Origin: Luteimonas chenhongjianii
Lineage (GTDB): Bacteria; Pseudomonadota; Gammaproteobacteria; Xanthomonadales; Xanthomonadaceae
Assembly: GCF_002327105.1 (NCBI RefSeq)
Contig: NZ_CP023406.1
Coordinates: 2,728,001-2,792,000, forward strand
Direction of reading: 5' to 3'
DNA: 64,000 bases
A model generated the notes under the pieces. The model saw nothing but the letters and a program-made list of their open reading frames with translations. It was not told where the DNA came from and did no database searches. Positions 44,479 to 53,365 of the stretch are shown here, one piece after another; the first letter of the stretch is position 1, and the number at the start of each line of letters is the position of its first letter. A program made the translations under genes and the position numbers.

Positions 44479-47066
44479 TCCAGAACATCCTGCTGCGGCA
44501 ATGTCCGCAGGTTGTAGGTATTGGCCATGACGAAGCCGTAGGCGCCGGCGTCGGCGATCAGCACGGTGTCGCCTTCGCGCGTGGCGGCCGGCAGGCGGCG
44601 GCGCGTGCCGAACACGTCGCTCGATTCGCAGATCGGGCCGACGACTTCGACCGTAGCCCCGTCAGGATCATCCAGCCGGCTCAGGTTGTGGATGCCGTGC
44701 CAGGCGTCGTACAGCGCCGGCCGCATCAGGCTGTGCATGCCTGCGTCGACCCCGACGCGGCGCGTACCCAGCTTGTCGACGACCTGGGTGACGGTCGTCA
44801 GCAGCACGCCAGCCTCGGCGACGAGGTAGCGGCCTGGTTCGATCGCCAGGCGATAGCGCGGGTACTCGGCCTTGATCGCCGCCAGGCCCGCTGCCCAGGC
44901 AGGGATGTCGAACGGCACGTCGTCGGGGCGATACGGGATCGGCAGACCGCCGCCGATATCGATGGTGTCAACGGTGCCGACCAAATCGGCAAACCCGGCC
45001 AGTTCGGCGTAGACCTCGCGCCAGTGGGCGACGGTCTCGATACCGCTGCCCAGGTGCGCATGGATGCCGGTGATGCGCGCGTCGACCTCTGCGGCCGCGA
45101 CCAGGAACGCATCGAACGCGCCCAGCGCCAGCCCGAACTTCGACGCCGCGCCGCCGGTGACGACCTTCGCGTGGTGGCCGTCGCCGCGGCCGAGATCGAG
45201 GCGCAGCCACAGATCGCGGCCGCGGAAGATCTCGGGCCAGTTGCGCAGCGCTTCGACGTTGTCGACCGTCACGGTAACGCCGCGCGCATACGCGGCCGCG
45301 TACTCGGCGCGTGGCGCGAAGCTCGGGGTGAACAGCACGCGCGCGGGATCGAGATCCGGCAGCACCTCGAACACATGGTCGAGTTCGCCCTGCGACACGC
45401 ATTCGAGGCCGAAGCCGGCATCGACCAGCGTGCGCAGGATCGCCGGATGCGGATTGGCCTTGATCGCGAAGAAACGACGGTCGATGGCAGTCGCCGCGTC
45501 GAGCGCTGCAGCGCGTTCGCGCACGGTGGGCAGGTGATAGACGTAATGCGGCCGGCCGGGTTCGGCCAGCGCCAGCAGCGAGTCGCGCGCGCCCTGCCAC
45601 CACTGCGGCGCGCGTTCGCGGCGGCCGTGGGCGATCTCGCGCCAGCTCGGGCCGAACACAGTCTCATCAAACACCGGCATCGCGCCGCTTTCGATCAGCT
45701 CCGCGTGCAGCACCGGCAGCAGGCCGTCGGCGTCTGCTTCATCGATGACGAAGGTCAGGTTGAGATCGTTCGACGACTGCGAGATCAGGTGCACGCGTTC
45801 GCGGCCGAAGGTGGCCCAGACATCCGACAGCTTGTGCAGCAGCGAACGCATGCCGCGGCCGACGAGCGTGATCGCCGCGCACGGCGCGATGACCTTGACC
45901 CGGCACACCTCGGCAAGGTCATCGGAGAGCCGCGCCAGCACGTCGGTGCTGACCAGGTTTTCGCTCGGATCCAGCGAAACGGTGACATTGGTCTCCGACG
46001 AGCCGATCAGATCGACCGACAGGCCGTGGCGCTTGAAGCGCTCGAACACGTCGGCAAGGAACCCCACCTGCTGCCACATGCCGATGCCTTCCATCGACAC
46101 CAGCACGATGCCGTTGCGACGGCTGATCGCCTTGACCCCCGGCACAGGCTCGGCACTCGCGTCGATCGCGGTGCCGGGCAGGTCCGGGCGCTCGGTGTCG
46201 AGGATCGCCATCGGCACGCCGCCGTCGCGGCAGGGCTTGATCGAACGCGGATGCAGCACCTTGGCGCCGGTGGTCGCGATCTCCTGCGCTTCGGCGTAGT
46301 CGAGCCGCGTGATCAGGCGCGCATCGGGCACATCTCGCGGGTTGGCACTGAACATGCCCGGCACGTCGGTCCAGATTTCCACGCGGCGCGCGCCCAGCAG
46401 TGCGCCGAAGTAGGCAGCCGAGGTATCGGAGCCGCCGCGCCCGAGGATCGCGGTGCCGCCATCGCTGTGGCGGGCAATGAAGCCCTGGGTCAGCAGCATC
46501 CGCGGCGCCTGCGCGGCGAAACGCGCGCGCCAGCCGCCGTCGGGCTCGCGCCGGCAGTTCACCGAAAGCCGCGCGGCCCAGTCGCTCTGGTTGGGCAGCT
46601 CGAGCGCGTCGAGCCAGTCGCGCGCATCGCACCAGCCGAAATCCAGCCCCTGCGCGGCCAGATACGCCGCGCCGATCGTCGAGGACAAAAGTTCGCCCTG
46701 CCCGAGCACATCGGCCTGCCAGGCGAGCGTGCGTGCCGCTGCACGGGGATCCGACGCGAGTGCCTGCAGCGCGGCCAGACGCCCGCACAGCACGAGGTCG
46801 GGATCGAGGTCGAGTTCGCCCGCGAATCGGCGGTGACGCTCGACCAGCGCGACGATCCGCGCGGCCGCATCCACCGCGCCGTCGGCGATCGCGGTCAGCT
46901 CGTTGGTCACGCCCGACAGCGCCGAGACCACCACCAGCACGCGCGCATCCTGCTCGGCGGCCCGGCGTTTCGCCAGCCGGCCGATGGTGTCCCAGCGGTG
47001 GCGGCGCGACACCGAAGTGCCGCCGAACTTGAGCACGATCCAACGATCGTCGGAAGGGGATTGCAT
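44475..47066 (-). CDS. lysAC: Bifunctional aspartate kinase / diaminopimelate decarboxylase
   Basis: An 863-residue fusion. The N-terminal aspartokinase has WIVLKFGGTSVSRRHRW, GRGGSDTSAAYFGALL and ACT-type regulatory segments up to about residue 450. The C-terminal PLP-dependent decarboxylase has the lysine in FFAIKANPHPAIL, HIHAHLGSGIETV, the phosphate loop DIGGGLPIPY, and CESSDVFGTRR. It covers the first and last steps of lysine synthesis from aspartate, and the middle intermediate meso-DAP feeds peptidoglycan. This fusion is characteristic of Xanthomonadaceae. It heads an overlapping operon with murL and murD2. Confidence 0.95.
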   Translation of the reverse strand: MQSPSDDRWIVLKFGGTSVSRRHRWDTIGRLAKRRAAEQDARVLVVVSALSGVTNELTAIADGAVDAAARIVALVERHRRFAGELDLDPDLVLCGRLAALQALASDPRAAARTLAWQADVLGQGELLSSTIGAAYLAAQGLDFGWCDARDWLDALELPNQSDWAARLSVNCRREPDGGWRARFAAQAPRMLLTQGFIARHSDGGTAILGRGGSDTSAAYFGALLGARRVEIWTDVPGMFSANPRDVPDARLITRLDYAEAQEIATTGAKVLHPRSIKPCRDGGVPMAILDTERPDLPGTAIDASAEPVPGVKAISRRNGIVLVSMEGIGMWQQVGFLADVFERFKRHGLSVDLIGSSETNVTVSLDPSENLVSTDVLARLSDDLAEVCRVKVIAPCAAITLVGRGMRSLLHKLSDVWATFGRERVHLISQSSNDLNLTFVIDEADADGLLPVLHAELIESGAMPVFDETVFGPSWREIAHGRRERAPQWWQGARDSLLALAEPGRPHYVYHLPTVRERAAALDAATAIDRRFFAIKANPHPAILRTLVDAGFGLECVSQGELDHVFEVLPDLDPARVLFTPSFAPRAEYAAAYARGVTVTVDNVEALRNWPEIFRGRDLWLRLDLGRGDGHHAKVVTGGAASKFGLALGAFDAFLVAAAEVDARITGIHAHLGSGIETVAHWREVYAELAGFADLVGTVDTIDIGGGLPIPYRPDDVPFDIPAWAAGLAAIKAEYPRYRLAIEPGRYLVAEAGVLLTTVTQVVDKLGTRRVGVDAGMHSLMRPALYDAWHGIHNLSRLDDPDGATVEVVGPICESSDVFGTRRRLPAATREGDTVLIADAGAYGFVMANTYNLRTLPQQDVLE

Positions 47067-47200
47067 CGAATGGGGTCTCGGACGGTGGGCTGACGCGGCA
47101 TGCGCCTCGCGCGGGCCGGCCCCGGAAACGGGTACCGGCCACCCTGATCTGGAGCCGCGCGCGTGAACCGGCGATTCTAAAGCAACCCTCCCCGCCCGAG

Positions 47201-48079
47201 ATGCCCATGATCCGCCGCCGCTACCTGCAGCTCGACGTCTTCGCCGCCCGGCCCGGCGCCGGGAATCCCCTGGGGGTCGTCGTCGATGCCGAGGGGCTCG
47301 ACGGGGCCGCGATGCAGGCGATCGCCACCTGGACCAACCTGTCGGAAACGATCTTCCTGTTGCCGCCCGGCACCGGCGCGGACTACCGCGTGCGCATCTT
47401 CACCCCGGGCCGCGAGCTGCCGTTCGCCGGTCATCCGAGCGTCGGCGCCGCCTGGGCGGCGCTCGACCAGGGGCTCGCGCGCGGTGCGGGCGGCAGGCTG
47501 GTCCAGCAATGCGGCGCCGGCCTGCTGCCGGTGCGGATCGACGCGGCCGACGGCCGCGTGCTGCCGAGCGTGCGCGCGCCTCGTGCGCGGGTACTGGCCG
47601 CGCCGCAGGACGGGGCCGACCACCTTGCGGCGGTGCTGCGCGCGCTCGGCAATGCCGATGCGCCGCATGCGCTGCTCGACAACGGCCCGCTGTGGTGGTG
47701 CGTGGATCTGGGTGAAGCCGCGGTCGTGCGCGGCCTTGCGCCGCCGCTCGCGGACATCGCAGCGCTCTGCGTCGCCACCGGCGCGGTCGGCATGGCGGTG
47801 TTCGGCCGCGCGCACGACGCCGACCACGCACTGGCCGTGCGTGCCTTCTGCCCCGCCGACGGCATCCCCGAAGATCCGGTGACTGGTAGCGCCAACGCCG
47901 CGATCGCCGCATGGCTGCACGCCGGCGACCGCCCCGGGGGGATCGGGGCCTCCTATGTCGCAAGCCAGGGGCGCGAGCTGGGACGCGACGGCCGGGTCTG
48001 CGTCGAGATCGATGCGGATGGCGAGGTCTGGATCGGCGGCGCGGTGCAGGCCGTGGTCCGCGGGACCTTCGACTGGTGA
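47201..48079 (+). CDS. PhzF-family isomerase/epimerase, first of a tandem pair
   Basis: A 292-residue protein with the two-lobed DapF-like PhzF fold. It shows YLQLDVFAARPGAGNPLGVVVDAEGL, the likely catalytic Glu in NLSETIFLLPP, FTPGRELPFAGHPSVGAAWA, and DPVTGSANAAIAAWL in the second half. PhzF enzymes catalyse proton shifts or isomerisations on small substrates; no phenazine genes are nearby, so the substrate is unknown. A second ATG two codons in is possible. It is divergent from lysAC and 39 bases ahead of its paralogue. Confidence 0.88.
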   Translation: MPMIRRRYLQLDVFAARPGAGNPLGVVVDAEGLDGAAMQAIATWTNLSETIFLLPPGTGADYRVRIFTPGRELPFAGHPSVGAAWAALDQGLARGAGGRLVQQCGAGLLPVRIDAADGRVLPSVRAPRARVLAAPQDGADHLAAVLRALGNADAPHALLDNGPLWWCVDLGEAAVVRGLAPPLADIAALCVATGAVGMAVFGRAHDADHALAVRAFCPADGIPEDPVTGSANAAIAAWLHAGDRPGGIGASYVASQGRELGRDGRVCVEIDADGEVWIGGAVQAVVRGTFDW

Positions 48080-48118
48080 GCCGACCGCTACACTGTCGCG
48101 CCGCGTGACGCCCTGAAC

Positions 48119-48997
48119 ATGACTTCCCGCCGCTTCGTCCAGGTGGACGTATTCGCCGACCGGCCCGGTGCCGGTAACCCCCTGGCCGTGGTACTCGATG
48201 CCGAGGGGCTCAACGATGCCGCGATGCAGGCCATCGCACGCTGGACGCGCCTGCCGGAAACCACGTTCGTGTTTCCCCCGGATTCGGACGATGCCAGCTA
48301 CCGCATCCGCATGTTCTCGCCGCGGCGCGAAGTTCCGTTCGCCGGACACCCAAGTGTCGGTACCGCGCACGTCGTGCTCGAAAGCGGCATCGCTGCGCCA
48401 CGCGACGGGCACCTGATTCAGGACGGCATCGCTGGCAAGCTGCCGCTGGAAGTCGTCGGCGACGGCGACACCCGCACCATCGCGGTACGCACGCCGCGCG
48501 CGTCGGTGGTGGAAACCGCCACCGCCGACGATCCGCGCCTGCGTGAGGCGCTTGCCGGGATGCCGCTCGGTGCGCTGCCGCCCGTGCTGATGGACGGCGG
48601 CCGCCGCTGGTGGCTGGCCGAACTCGCCAGCGAAGCGCAGCTGCGCGCGGTGTCCCCGGACTGGGCCGCGATCGGTGCCCTGGCCGAGGCGACGGGCAGC
48701 ATGGGGCTGTGCGCGTTCGCGCGCTCGGATGATCCTGTGCATCACCTCGCGGTGCGCGCCTTCGTCGGTGCGACCGGCCATTTCGAGGACGCCGCGTCCG
48801 GCGCGGCCAATGCGACCCTGGCCGCGTGGCTCGCCGACCGCGACGTCCTGCCCGGCCAGGATGGCCGCTATCGCATCAGTCAGGGCCGCGAAGTCGGCCA
48901 CGATGCGATCATCGAATTGCACGTGGACGGCAATGGCGACGTCTGGTCCGGCGGACGCGTGCAGACCGTGGTGCGCGGCACGATCGACTGGCGCTGA
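48119..48997 (+). CDS. PhzF-family isomerase/epimerase, second of a tandem pair
   Basis: Another 292-residue PhzF protein, clearly paralogous to the preceding one. It shows VQVDVFADRPGAGNPLAVVLDAEGL, Glu in RLPETTFVFPP, FSPRREVPFAGHPSVGTAHV, and FEDAASGAANATLAAWL where the first copy has EDPVTGSANA. The change in that glycine-rich loop suggests a different substrate. The pair probably arose by tandem duplication and shares a transcript. Confidence 0.88.
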   Translation: MTSRRFVQVDVFADRPGAGNPLAVVLDAEGLNDAAMQAIARWTRLPETTFVFPPDSDDASYRIRMFSPRREVPFAGHPSVGTAHVVLESGIAAPRDGHLIQDGIAGKLPLEVVGDGDTRTIAVRTPRASVVETATADDPRLREALAGMPLGALPPVLMDGGRRWWLAELASEAQLRAVSPDWAAIGALAEATGSMGLCAFARSDDPVHHLAVRAFVGATGHFEDAASGAANATLAAWLADRDVLPGQDGRYRISQGREVGHDAIIELHVDGNGDVWSGGRVQTVVRGTIDWR

Positions 48998-49216
48998 CCG
49001 CGCGGTTAGCGCGCAGGCAAAGAAGCGCATGCGGGTTCCGGGCGGGCCGGCGCGGGGCTGGTCGCCGCACGCGCGTCGCAGGGGCGCGGGAATCGCTCGT
49101 CGCAGACCTTGCGCGCAGCGTGCCTGTCGAGCGCATTCCGGCCCGGCCTCGGGACTTGGCCTGGTGAACTCGACCGGTCGCGGGGCTGCGGGTCCCGATG
49201 CGCCTCTCTGCCGAGA

Positions 49217-49930
49217 TCAGGGGCTTGGCGGGCCCGTTGGAACCGCCCGCCTGCGGATCCAGTCGCGGGCCTGGCGCGCGACGTCCGCAGCGGCGGCACC
49301 CAGCAACGGCCCGACATGACGACCGGTCTCGCAGACCAGCAGATCCGCGTTCCACGAGGCGGCAAGCGCGCGCGTCGTCGCCGGCGGAACATCGTCGTCC
49401 GCGTGGGACACGATGCACAGCACGGGCACCAGGGGACGCGCCACATCGATGCCGGCGTGCGCGGCTCGCAGCACCTCGCCGCTTTCGTCGCGCCAGCCTC
49501 GCATCGCTTCGATGACGGTCGCGGCGTCTGCGTCCGGAAGCGCGCGACGCGTGCCGTCCAGACGCGCGCCAGACCCCCAGCGCACGATCGCGGGCCATTG
49601 CCGTGCAGGCAGCTGCGTATGCCAGGGCGCGGGCGGCAGCGGATTGACCAGCACCAGCGCGTCCGCCATCCCCGCGGCGCAGGCCGCGAGCAATCCGCCG
49701 AGGCTGGCACCCACCGCGACCCGTGGCCGCGGCAGGCGGGCCAGCGCCGCGCATACCTGGTCCAGGTAATCGTCGAAGCGCGTGTCCGCGAGCCCGCCTG
49801 CGCCCGGGACGAGCGAAAGCGCGTCGGCATGGACGTCTCCCGCCGCGAACACCTCGCGCCACAGCGTCCACTCCCAGGCGTCACCGCCGGCGCCGTGGAT
49901 CAGCAGGCAGGCAGGCGGGGTCGTGGACAT
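49217..49930 (-). CDS. Alpha/beta hydrolase
   Basis: The 237-residue protein has the fold's early LLIHGAGGDAWEW (oxyanion loop), a nucleophile serine in VGASLGGLLAACAAG, an acid region PVLCIVSHADDDVPP and a possible histidine in CETGRHVGPLLG. There is no signal peptide, so it is cytosolic; the substrate is unknown. The ATG at 49930 was chosen; a GTG eight codons upstream is possible. It lies downstream of osmC but a terminator separates them. Confidence 0.8.
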   Translation of the reverse strand: MSTTPPACLLIHGAGGDAWEWTLWREVFAAGDVHADALSLVPGAGGLADTRFDDYLDQVCAALARLPRPRVAVGASLGGLLAACAAGMADALVLVNPLPPAPWHTQLPARQWPAIVRWGSGARLDGTRRALPDADAATVIEAMRGWRDESGEVLRAAHAGIDVARPLVPVLCIVSHADDDVPPATTRALAASWNADLLVCETGRHVGPLLGAAAADVARQARDWIRRRAVPTGPPSP

Positions 49931-49960
49931 GGAGGTTCCGGGGGCGTCGGACACGAAAAA

Positions 49961-49981
49961 CGCCGCGCCCGAGGAGCGGCG
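49961..49981 (-). terminator. Rho-independent terminator after osmC
   Basis: On the minus strand a CGCCGC / GCGGCG stem with a nine-base loop is followed directly by TTTTT (49956-49960). It lies 22 bases past the osmC stop. Confidence 0.8.
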
Positions 49982-50002
49982 CGACGCAGGAAGACCGTTT
50001 GC

Positions 50003-50437
50003 TCAGCCTTCGAGTTCGGCGTCGAGCGACAGCGGCACTGCCGACAGCGCCTTGGACACCGGGCAGTTCTGCTTGGCATCGTCGGCGAGCTCGCGGAACT
50101 TCGCCGGCTCGATGCCAGGCACCCTGGCGCGTGTCTTCAGGCGGATCGCACTGAGCTGGGGCCCGCCGTCCATCGACAGATCGACGTCTGCGCGGGTTTC
50201 GAGCGACTCGGGCGGGAAACCCGCCTCGGTGAGCTTGGCCGAAAGCGCCATGGTGAAGCAGCCCGCGTGCGCGGCGGCAATCAACTCTTCGGGATTGGTG
50301 CCCTTCTCGTCGCCGAAGCGGGTGCTGAACGCATAGCGGGTGTCGTCGAGCAGGCCACTCTGGGGCGTCGACAGCGTGCCTTTGCCCGATTTCAGGTCGC
50401 CGGTCCAGCGGGCGATGGCGTGGCGCGAAATACCCAT
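50003..50437 (-). CDS. osmC: OsmC-type organic hydroperoxide peroxiredoxin
   Basis: A 144-residue thiol peroxidase. It starts MGISRHAIARWTGDLKSGKGTLST and contains GTNPEELIAAAHAGCFTMALS with the first catalytic cysteine and AKQNCPVSKALSA with the second; both are required in the family. A GAGGAG ribosome site precedes the ATG at 50437, and the open frame further upstream is not protein-like. It likely protects against organic peroxides. Confidence 0.94.
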   Translation of the reverse strand: MGISRHAIARWTGDLKSGKGTLSTPQSGLLDDTRYAFSTRFGDEKGTNPEELIAAAHAGCFTMALSAKLTEAGFPPESLETRADVDLSMDGGPQLSAIRLKTRARVPGIEPAKFRELADDAKQNCPVSKALSAVPLSLDAELEG

Positions 50438-50547
50438 GCGTGTGCTCCTCGAGATTTGGGCGCAGACCATAGCGCGGACCGCGTTACGCGCGCGTCCGGG
50501 TGATGCGACGCAACACCGGCATGCGGCGGGCGCGCATGATCGCAGGC

Positions 50548-50964
50548 ATGGATATGCCGCCCGCGCTCGCTGCCACGCTCGCCGATCTCGTGCTCGCGCT
50601 GCATGTGGGCATCGCGGCGTTCGTCGTCGGCATGACGCTCGCACTGCCGATCGGCGGCCCACGCGGCTGGCACTGGGTGCGACGGCCATGGCTGCGCCGG
50701 CTGCACGTGGCGCTGGTGGGCGTCATCGCCCTGCAGGCATGGCTCGGCCGCCTGTGCCCGTTGACGATCTGGGAGCAGTCGCTGCGCGCGCACGCAGGAC
50801 AGTCGTCCTACAGCGAATCCTTCATTGCCCATTGGCTGGCGAAACTGCTGTTCTTCGAGGCGCCTTGGTGGAGCTTCGTTGTGGCCTACAGCGTGCTTGC
50901 CGCCATCGTCGCCGGCGCATGGTTCCGGTGGCCGCCCCGCCGACCTGGGCGGGACCCCGGCTAG
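50548..50964 (+). CDS. DUF2784 membrane protein
   Basis: A 138-residue protein with about four helices and the DUF2784 signature LGRLCPLTIWEQSLRAHAGQSSYSESFIAHWLAKLLFFEAPWW. Function unknown. The ATG at 50548 puts the first helix near the N-terminus; earlier methionines in the frame are possible. It is divergent from osmC. Confidence 0.85.
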   Translation: MDMPPALAATLADLVLALHVGIAAFVVGMTLALPIGGPRGWHWVRRPWLRRLHVALVGVIALQAWLGRLCPLTIWEQSLRAHAGQSSYSESFIAHWLAKLLFFEAPWWSFVVAYSVLAAIVAGAWFRWPPRRPGRDPG

Positions 50965-50967
50965 GGC

Positions 50968-50990
50968 TGCAAAAACCCGTGTTTTTTGCA
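50968..50990. terminator. AT-rich inverted repeat after the DUF2784 gene
   Basis: TGCAAAAA (50968-50975) pairs with TTTTTGCA (50983-50990) around a seven-base loop, immediately past the stop. It could be a bidirectional terminator or a protein site upstream of the HU-like gene; A/T runs this long are rare in this window. Confidence 0.5.
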
Positions 50991-51092
50991 GTTTCCCAGT
51001 GGCGCAGGCTGTCGCGATGCCCTACATTCCGCTAGCCGGCTAGAAACGGCCAGGACATCTCAACCCAAATCCGACGAGGGAACCAAAGACCC

Positions 51093-51494
51093 ATGGCAAC
51101 GAAGAAGGCCTCCACCAAGAAAGTCCCGGCCAAGAAGGCTGCGCCGAAGAAGGCCGCTGCCGCCAAGCCGGCCGCACCGAAGCCGATCAAGGAAGCCCTG
51201 AGCAAGTCGGGCCTGGTCGCTCACATCGCCGAATCCACCGGTCTCGCGCCGAAGGATGTGCGCTCGGTGTTCTCCGCGCTCGAAGGCGCCGTCCACGGTT
51301 CCGTCAGCAAGAAGGGCGTCGGCTCCTTCACCCTGCCCGGCCTGCTGAAGATCACCTCGGTGAGCGTGCCGGCCAAGCCCAAGCGCAAGGGCATCAACCC
51401 CTTCACCAAGGAAGAGCAGTGGTTCGCCGCCAAGCCCGCCTCGGTCAAGGTCAAGGTGCGCCCGCTCAAGAAGCTCAAGGACGCGGCCGCCTGA
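51093..51494 (+). CDS. HU/IHF-like DNA-binding protein with lysine/alanine-rich N-terminal tail
   Basis: The 133-residue protein has a histone H1-like basic tail (about 30 residues of K/A/P: ATKKASTKKVPAKKAAPKK) followed by a diverged HU domain. That domain holds IKEALSKSGLVAHIAESTGLAPKDVRSVFSALEGAVHGSVSKKGVGSFTLPG, then a basic arm (KPKRKGINPFTKEEQWFAAKPASVKVKVRP). It should bind and compact DNA. Such extended HU proteins are known in xanthomonads. A GACGAGGG ribosome site precedes the ATG and a strong terminator follows. Confidence 0.9.
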   Translation: MATKKASTKKVPAKKAAPKKAAAAKPAAPKPIKEALSKSGLVAHIAESTGLAPKDVRSVFSALEGAVHGSVSKKGVGSFTLPGLLKITSVSVPAKPKRKGINPFTKEEQWFAAKPASVKVKVRPLKKLKDAAA

Positions 51495-51518
51495 TCCAGG
51501 CGCAACACGCAGGTATCG

Positions 51519-51544
51519 ATCGGGACGGCCTTGGCCGTCCCGAT
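51519..51544 (+). terminator. Rho-independent terminator after the HU-like gene
   Basis: A 12-bp stem ATCGGGACGGCC / GGCCGTCCCGAT around TT is followed by TTCGTTTG, 25 bases past the stop. Confidence 0.88.
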
Positions 51545-51968
51545 TTCGTTTGGGGGCCATGCGGACGGCCCTGACGTGCTGGTTCTGTCCGGACGTCCCG
51601 ACCGCTCTGGTGTGCCGATCCGTCGAGCCTTCCGGCTAGCCTCCGCATTCGGGTTCGGCCCGGGGCCCTCGACGACATCCCCGTCTGCGCGGATCCGCTC
51701 CCCGCCTCGGCGCCGCGATTGGAGCGACTGCCGGTAGCGGGCGATGCAGTTGTTGAACCCCACGCTCGACGGCTCGGGCGCTACCGGCCCGTGGGCCCGC
51801 GCCGTGCCGACCGATACGTCCCGGGCGTCGCACCGCGCCTGCTGCCGCGGCATCCGGGCCCGCCATGCCGCAAGGATGACCCACCACGTCGGGAGCAGGG
51901 CCTGCACATCCGCCGAACGGGTTGCATCGCATGCTCGGCGCGCTTTTTTCCACGACCGAGACCCAACG
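51545..51968. other. Gene-free stretch upstream of the DUF533 gene
   Basis: No convincing gene on either strand: frames here have xanthomonad-shadow composition and no start signals. A CTTTTTTCC run at 51946-51955 precedes the next gene, but I see no clear promoter hexamers. Confidence 0.5.
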
Positions 51969-52610
51969 ATGAGCTTTCAAGGATTCCTCAACCATCTGCT
52001 GACCTCTCAGGCCGGCGGCAAGCCCGGCAGCAGCCTGCTCAATGCCGACTTCGGCAAGGGCGCGGTCACCGGCGGCGCGCTCGGCCTGCTGCTCGGCAAG
52101 AACCGCAAGACCCGCAAGCTCGCCAGCTACGGCGGGCTCGCCGCCATCGGCGTGATGGCCTACAAGGCCTACGGCGACTACCAGAAGCAGCAGGGCGGCG
52201 TGGCTGCACCTGCACCCCGGACCGTCGACCGCCTGCCAGCACCGCAGGCCGACATCCACAGCCAGGCGATCCTCAAGGCGCTGGTTGCGGCCGCAAAGGC
52301 CGACGGCCACATCGACGCCCGCGAGCGTGCGCTCATCGAGGGCGAGTTCGAGCGCATCGAGGAAGGCGCCGACGTGCAGGACTGGCTGCACGCCGAGTTG
52401 CAGAAGCCGCTGGACCCTGCCGAAGTGGCCAGCGCTGCGGGCACGCCCGAGATCGCCTCGGAGATGTATCTGGCCAGCGCCCTCGTCATCGACGAGAGCA
52501 ACTTCATGGAGCGCAGCTACCTCGACGAACTGGCGCGCCAACTCAGGCTCGCGCCCGAGCTCCGGACGCGCCTGGAACAGGAGGCCAGGGCGGGCAGCGA
52601 GGCGCGTTGA
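51969..52610 (+). CDS. DUF533 (YebE-like) TerB-fold membrane-associated protein
   Basis: A 213-residue protein. The N-terminal part is Gly-rich with a hydrophobic stretch (GAVTGGALGLLLGKNRKTRKLASYGGLAAIGVMAYKAYGDYQKQ), the YebE-type anchor. The C-terminal helical domain (HSQAILKALVAAAKADGHIDARERALIEGEFERI) has the TerB-like acidic metal-binding turn DGHIDARE. The physiological role is unknown. A stand-alone gene. Confidence 0.85.
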   Translation: MSFQGFLNHLLTSQAGGKPGSSLLNADFGKGAVTGGALGLLLGKNRKTRKLASYGGLAAIGVMAYKAYGDYQKQQGGVAAPAPRTVDRLPAPQADIHSQAILKALVAAAKADGHIDARERALIEGEFERIEEGADVQDWLHAELQKPLDPAEVASAAGTPEIASEMYLASALVIDESNFMERSYLDELARQLRLAPELRTRLEQEARAGSEAR

Positions 52611-52702
52611 TCTTCGCCTCCGCGCGCAGGTGACGCGGAATCGGCGCGAAGTCACGCATCTGGACGACCCTCGCTTCGCGCACGGTTTGCGAAGCTGGCG
52701 TC

Positions 52703-53320
52703 ATGCACGAGCCCGACACCACGACGCCGCGCGCGCGCCGGCCCCGCCGCGATTACACGCCCCAGCTGCGCCGCGCCCTGCGCTTCATCTTCATCGCGGC
52801 ACTGTTGGCCGCCAGCGCCTACTGGGCCTGGCACCAACCCTTCATGGCCAGACCACGGGCGATCGCCGCCCTCTCCGCGGCACCTGCCCCGACGACGTTG
52901 CCGATGCCCGTCGACGGTGTGGCCGCATCGCGCGTGGCCGACACCTATGGCGCGCCGAGGGGCCGCGACCGCCAGCACGAAGGGGTCGACATCTTTGCGC
53001 CGCGCGGGACCATGGTGCGCAGCACGACCGACGGCCTGGTCGTGGGCGTGCGTGAATCGGGCCTCGGCGGCAAGCAGGTGTGGGTGCTGGGGCCGGGCCG
53101 GCAGCGTCATTACTATGCCCACCTCGATGGCTTCGCGGACCTGCTCGCGGTAGGCGACCTGGTGCGCGCGGGCGATGCGCTGGGCATCGTGGGCGACACC
53201 GGCAATGCGCGCGGGACCGCGCCGCACCTGCACTACGGGGTCTATGGCGCGGACGGGGCGTTCGACCCGCTGCCCCTGTTGCGCGCCCGCGCTGCCGACA
53301 GCGCCGCCGCGTCGCGCTAG
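52703..53320 (+). CDS. M23-family peptidoglycan metallopeptidase, membrane-anchored
   Basis: The 205-residue protein has one N-terminal helix (LRFIFIAALLAASAYWAW) and a LytM/M23 domain. Zinc ligands lie in RQHEGVDIFA (His and Asp, HxxxD) and HLHYG (HxH), and a further conserved histidine lies in HYYAHLDG. All ligands are present, so it is probably an active endopeptidase on the periplasmic face. The next gene begins 45 bases later on the same strand. Confidence 0.9.
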   Translation: MHEPDTTTPRARRPRRDYTPQLRRALRFIFIAALLAASAYWAWHQPFMARPRAIAALSAAPAPTTLPMPVDGVAASRVADTYGAPRGRDRQHEGVDIFAPRGTMVRSTTDGLVVGVRESGLGGKQVWVLGPGRQRHYYAHLDGFADLLAVGDLVRAGDALGIVGDTGNARGTAPHLHYGVYGADGAFDPLPLLRARAADSAAASR

Positions 53321-53365
53321 CATCGGCGGCTGCGCCGCAGCTGCGGCATCCTCCGGAGAGACCGC

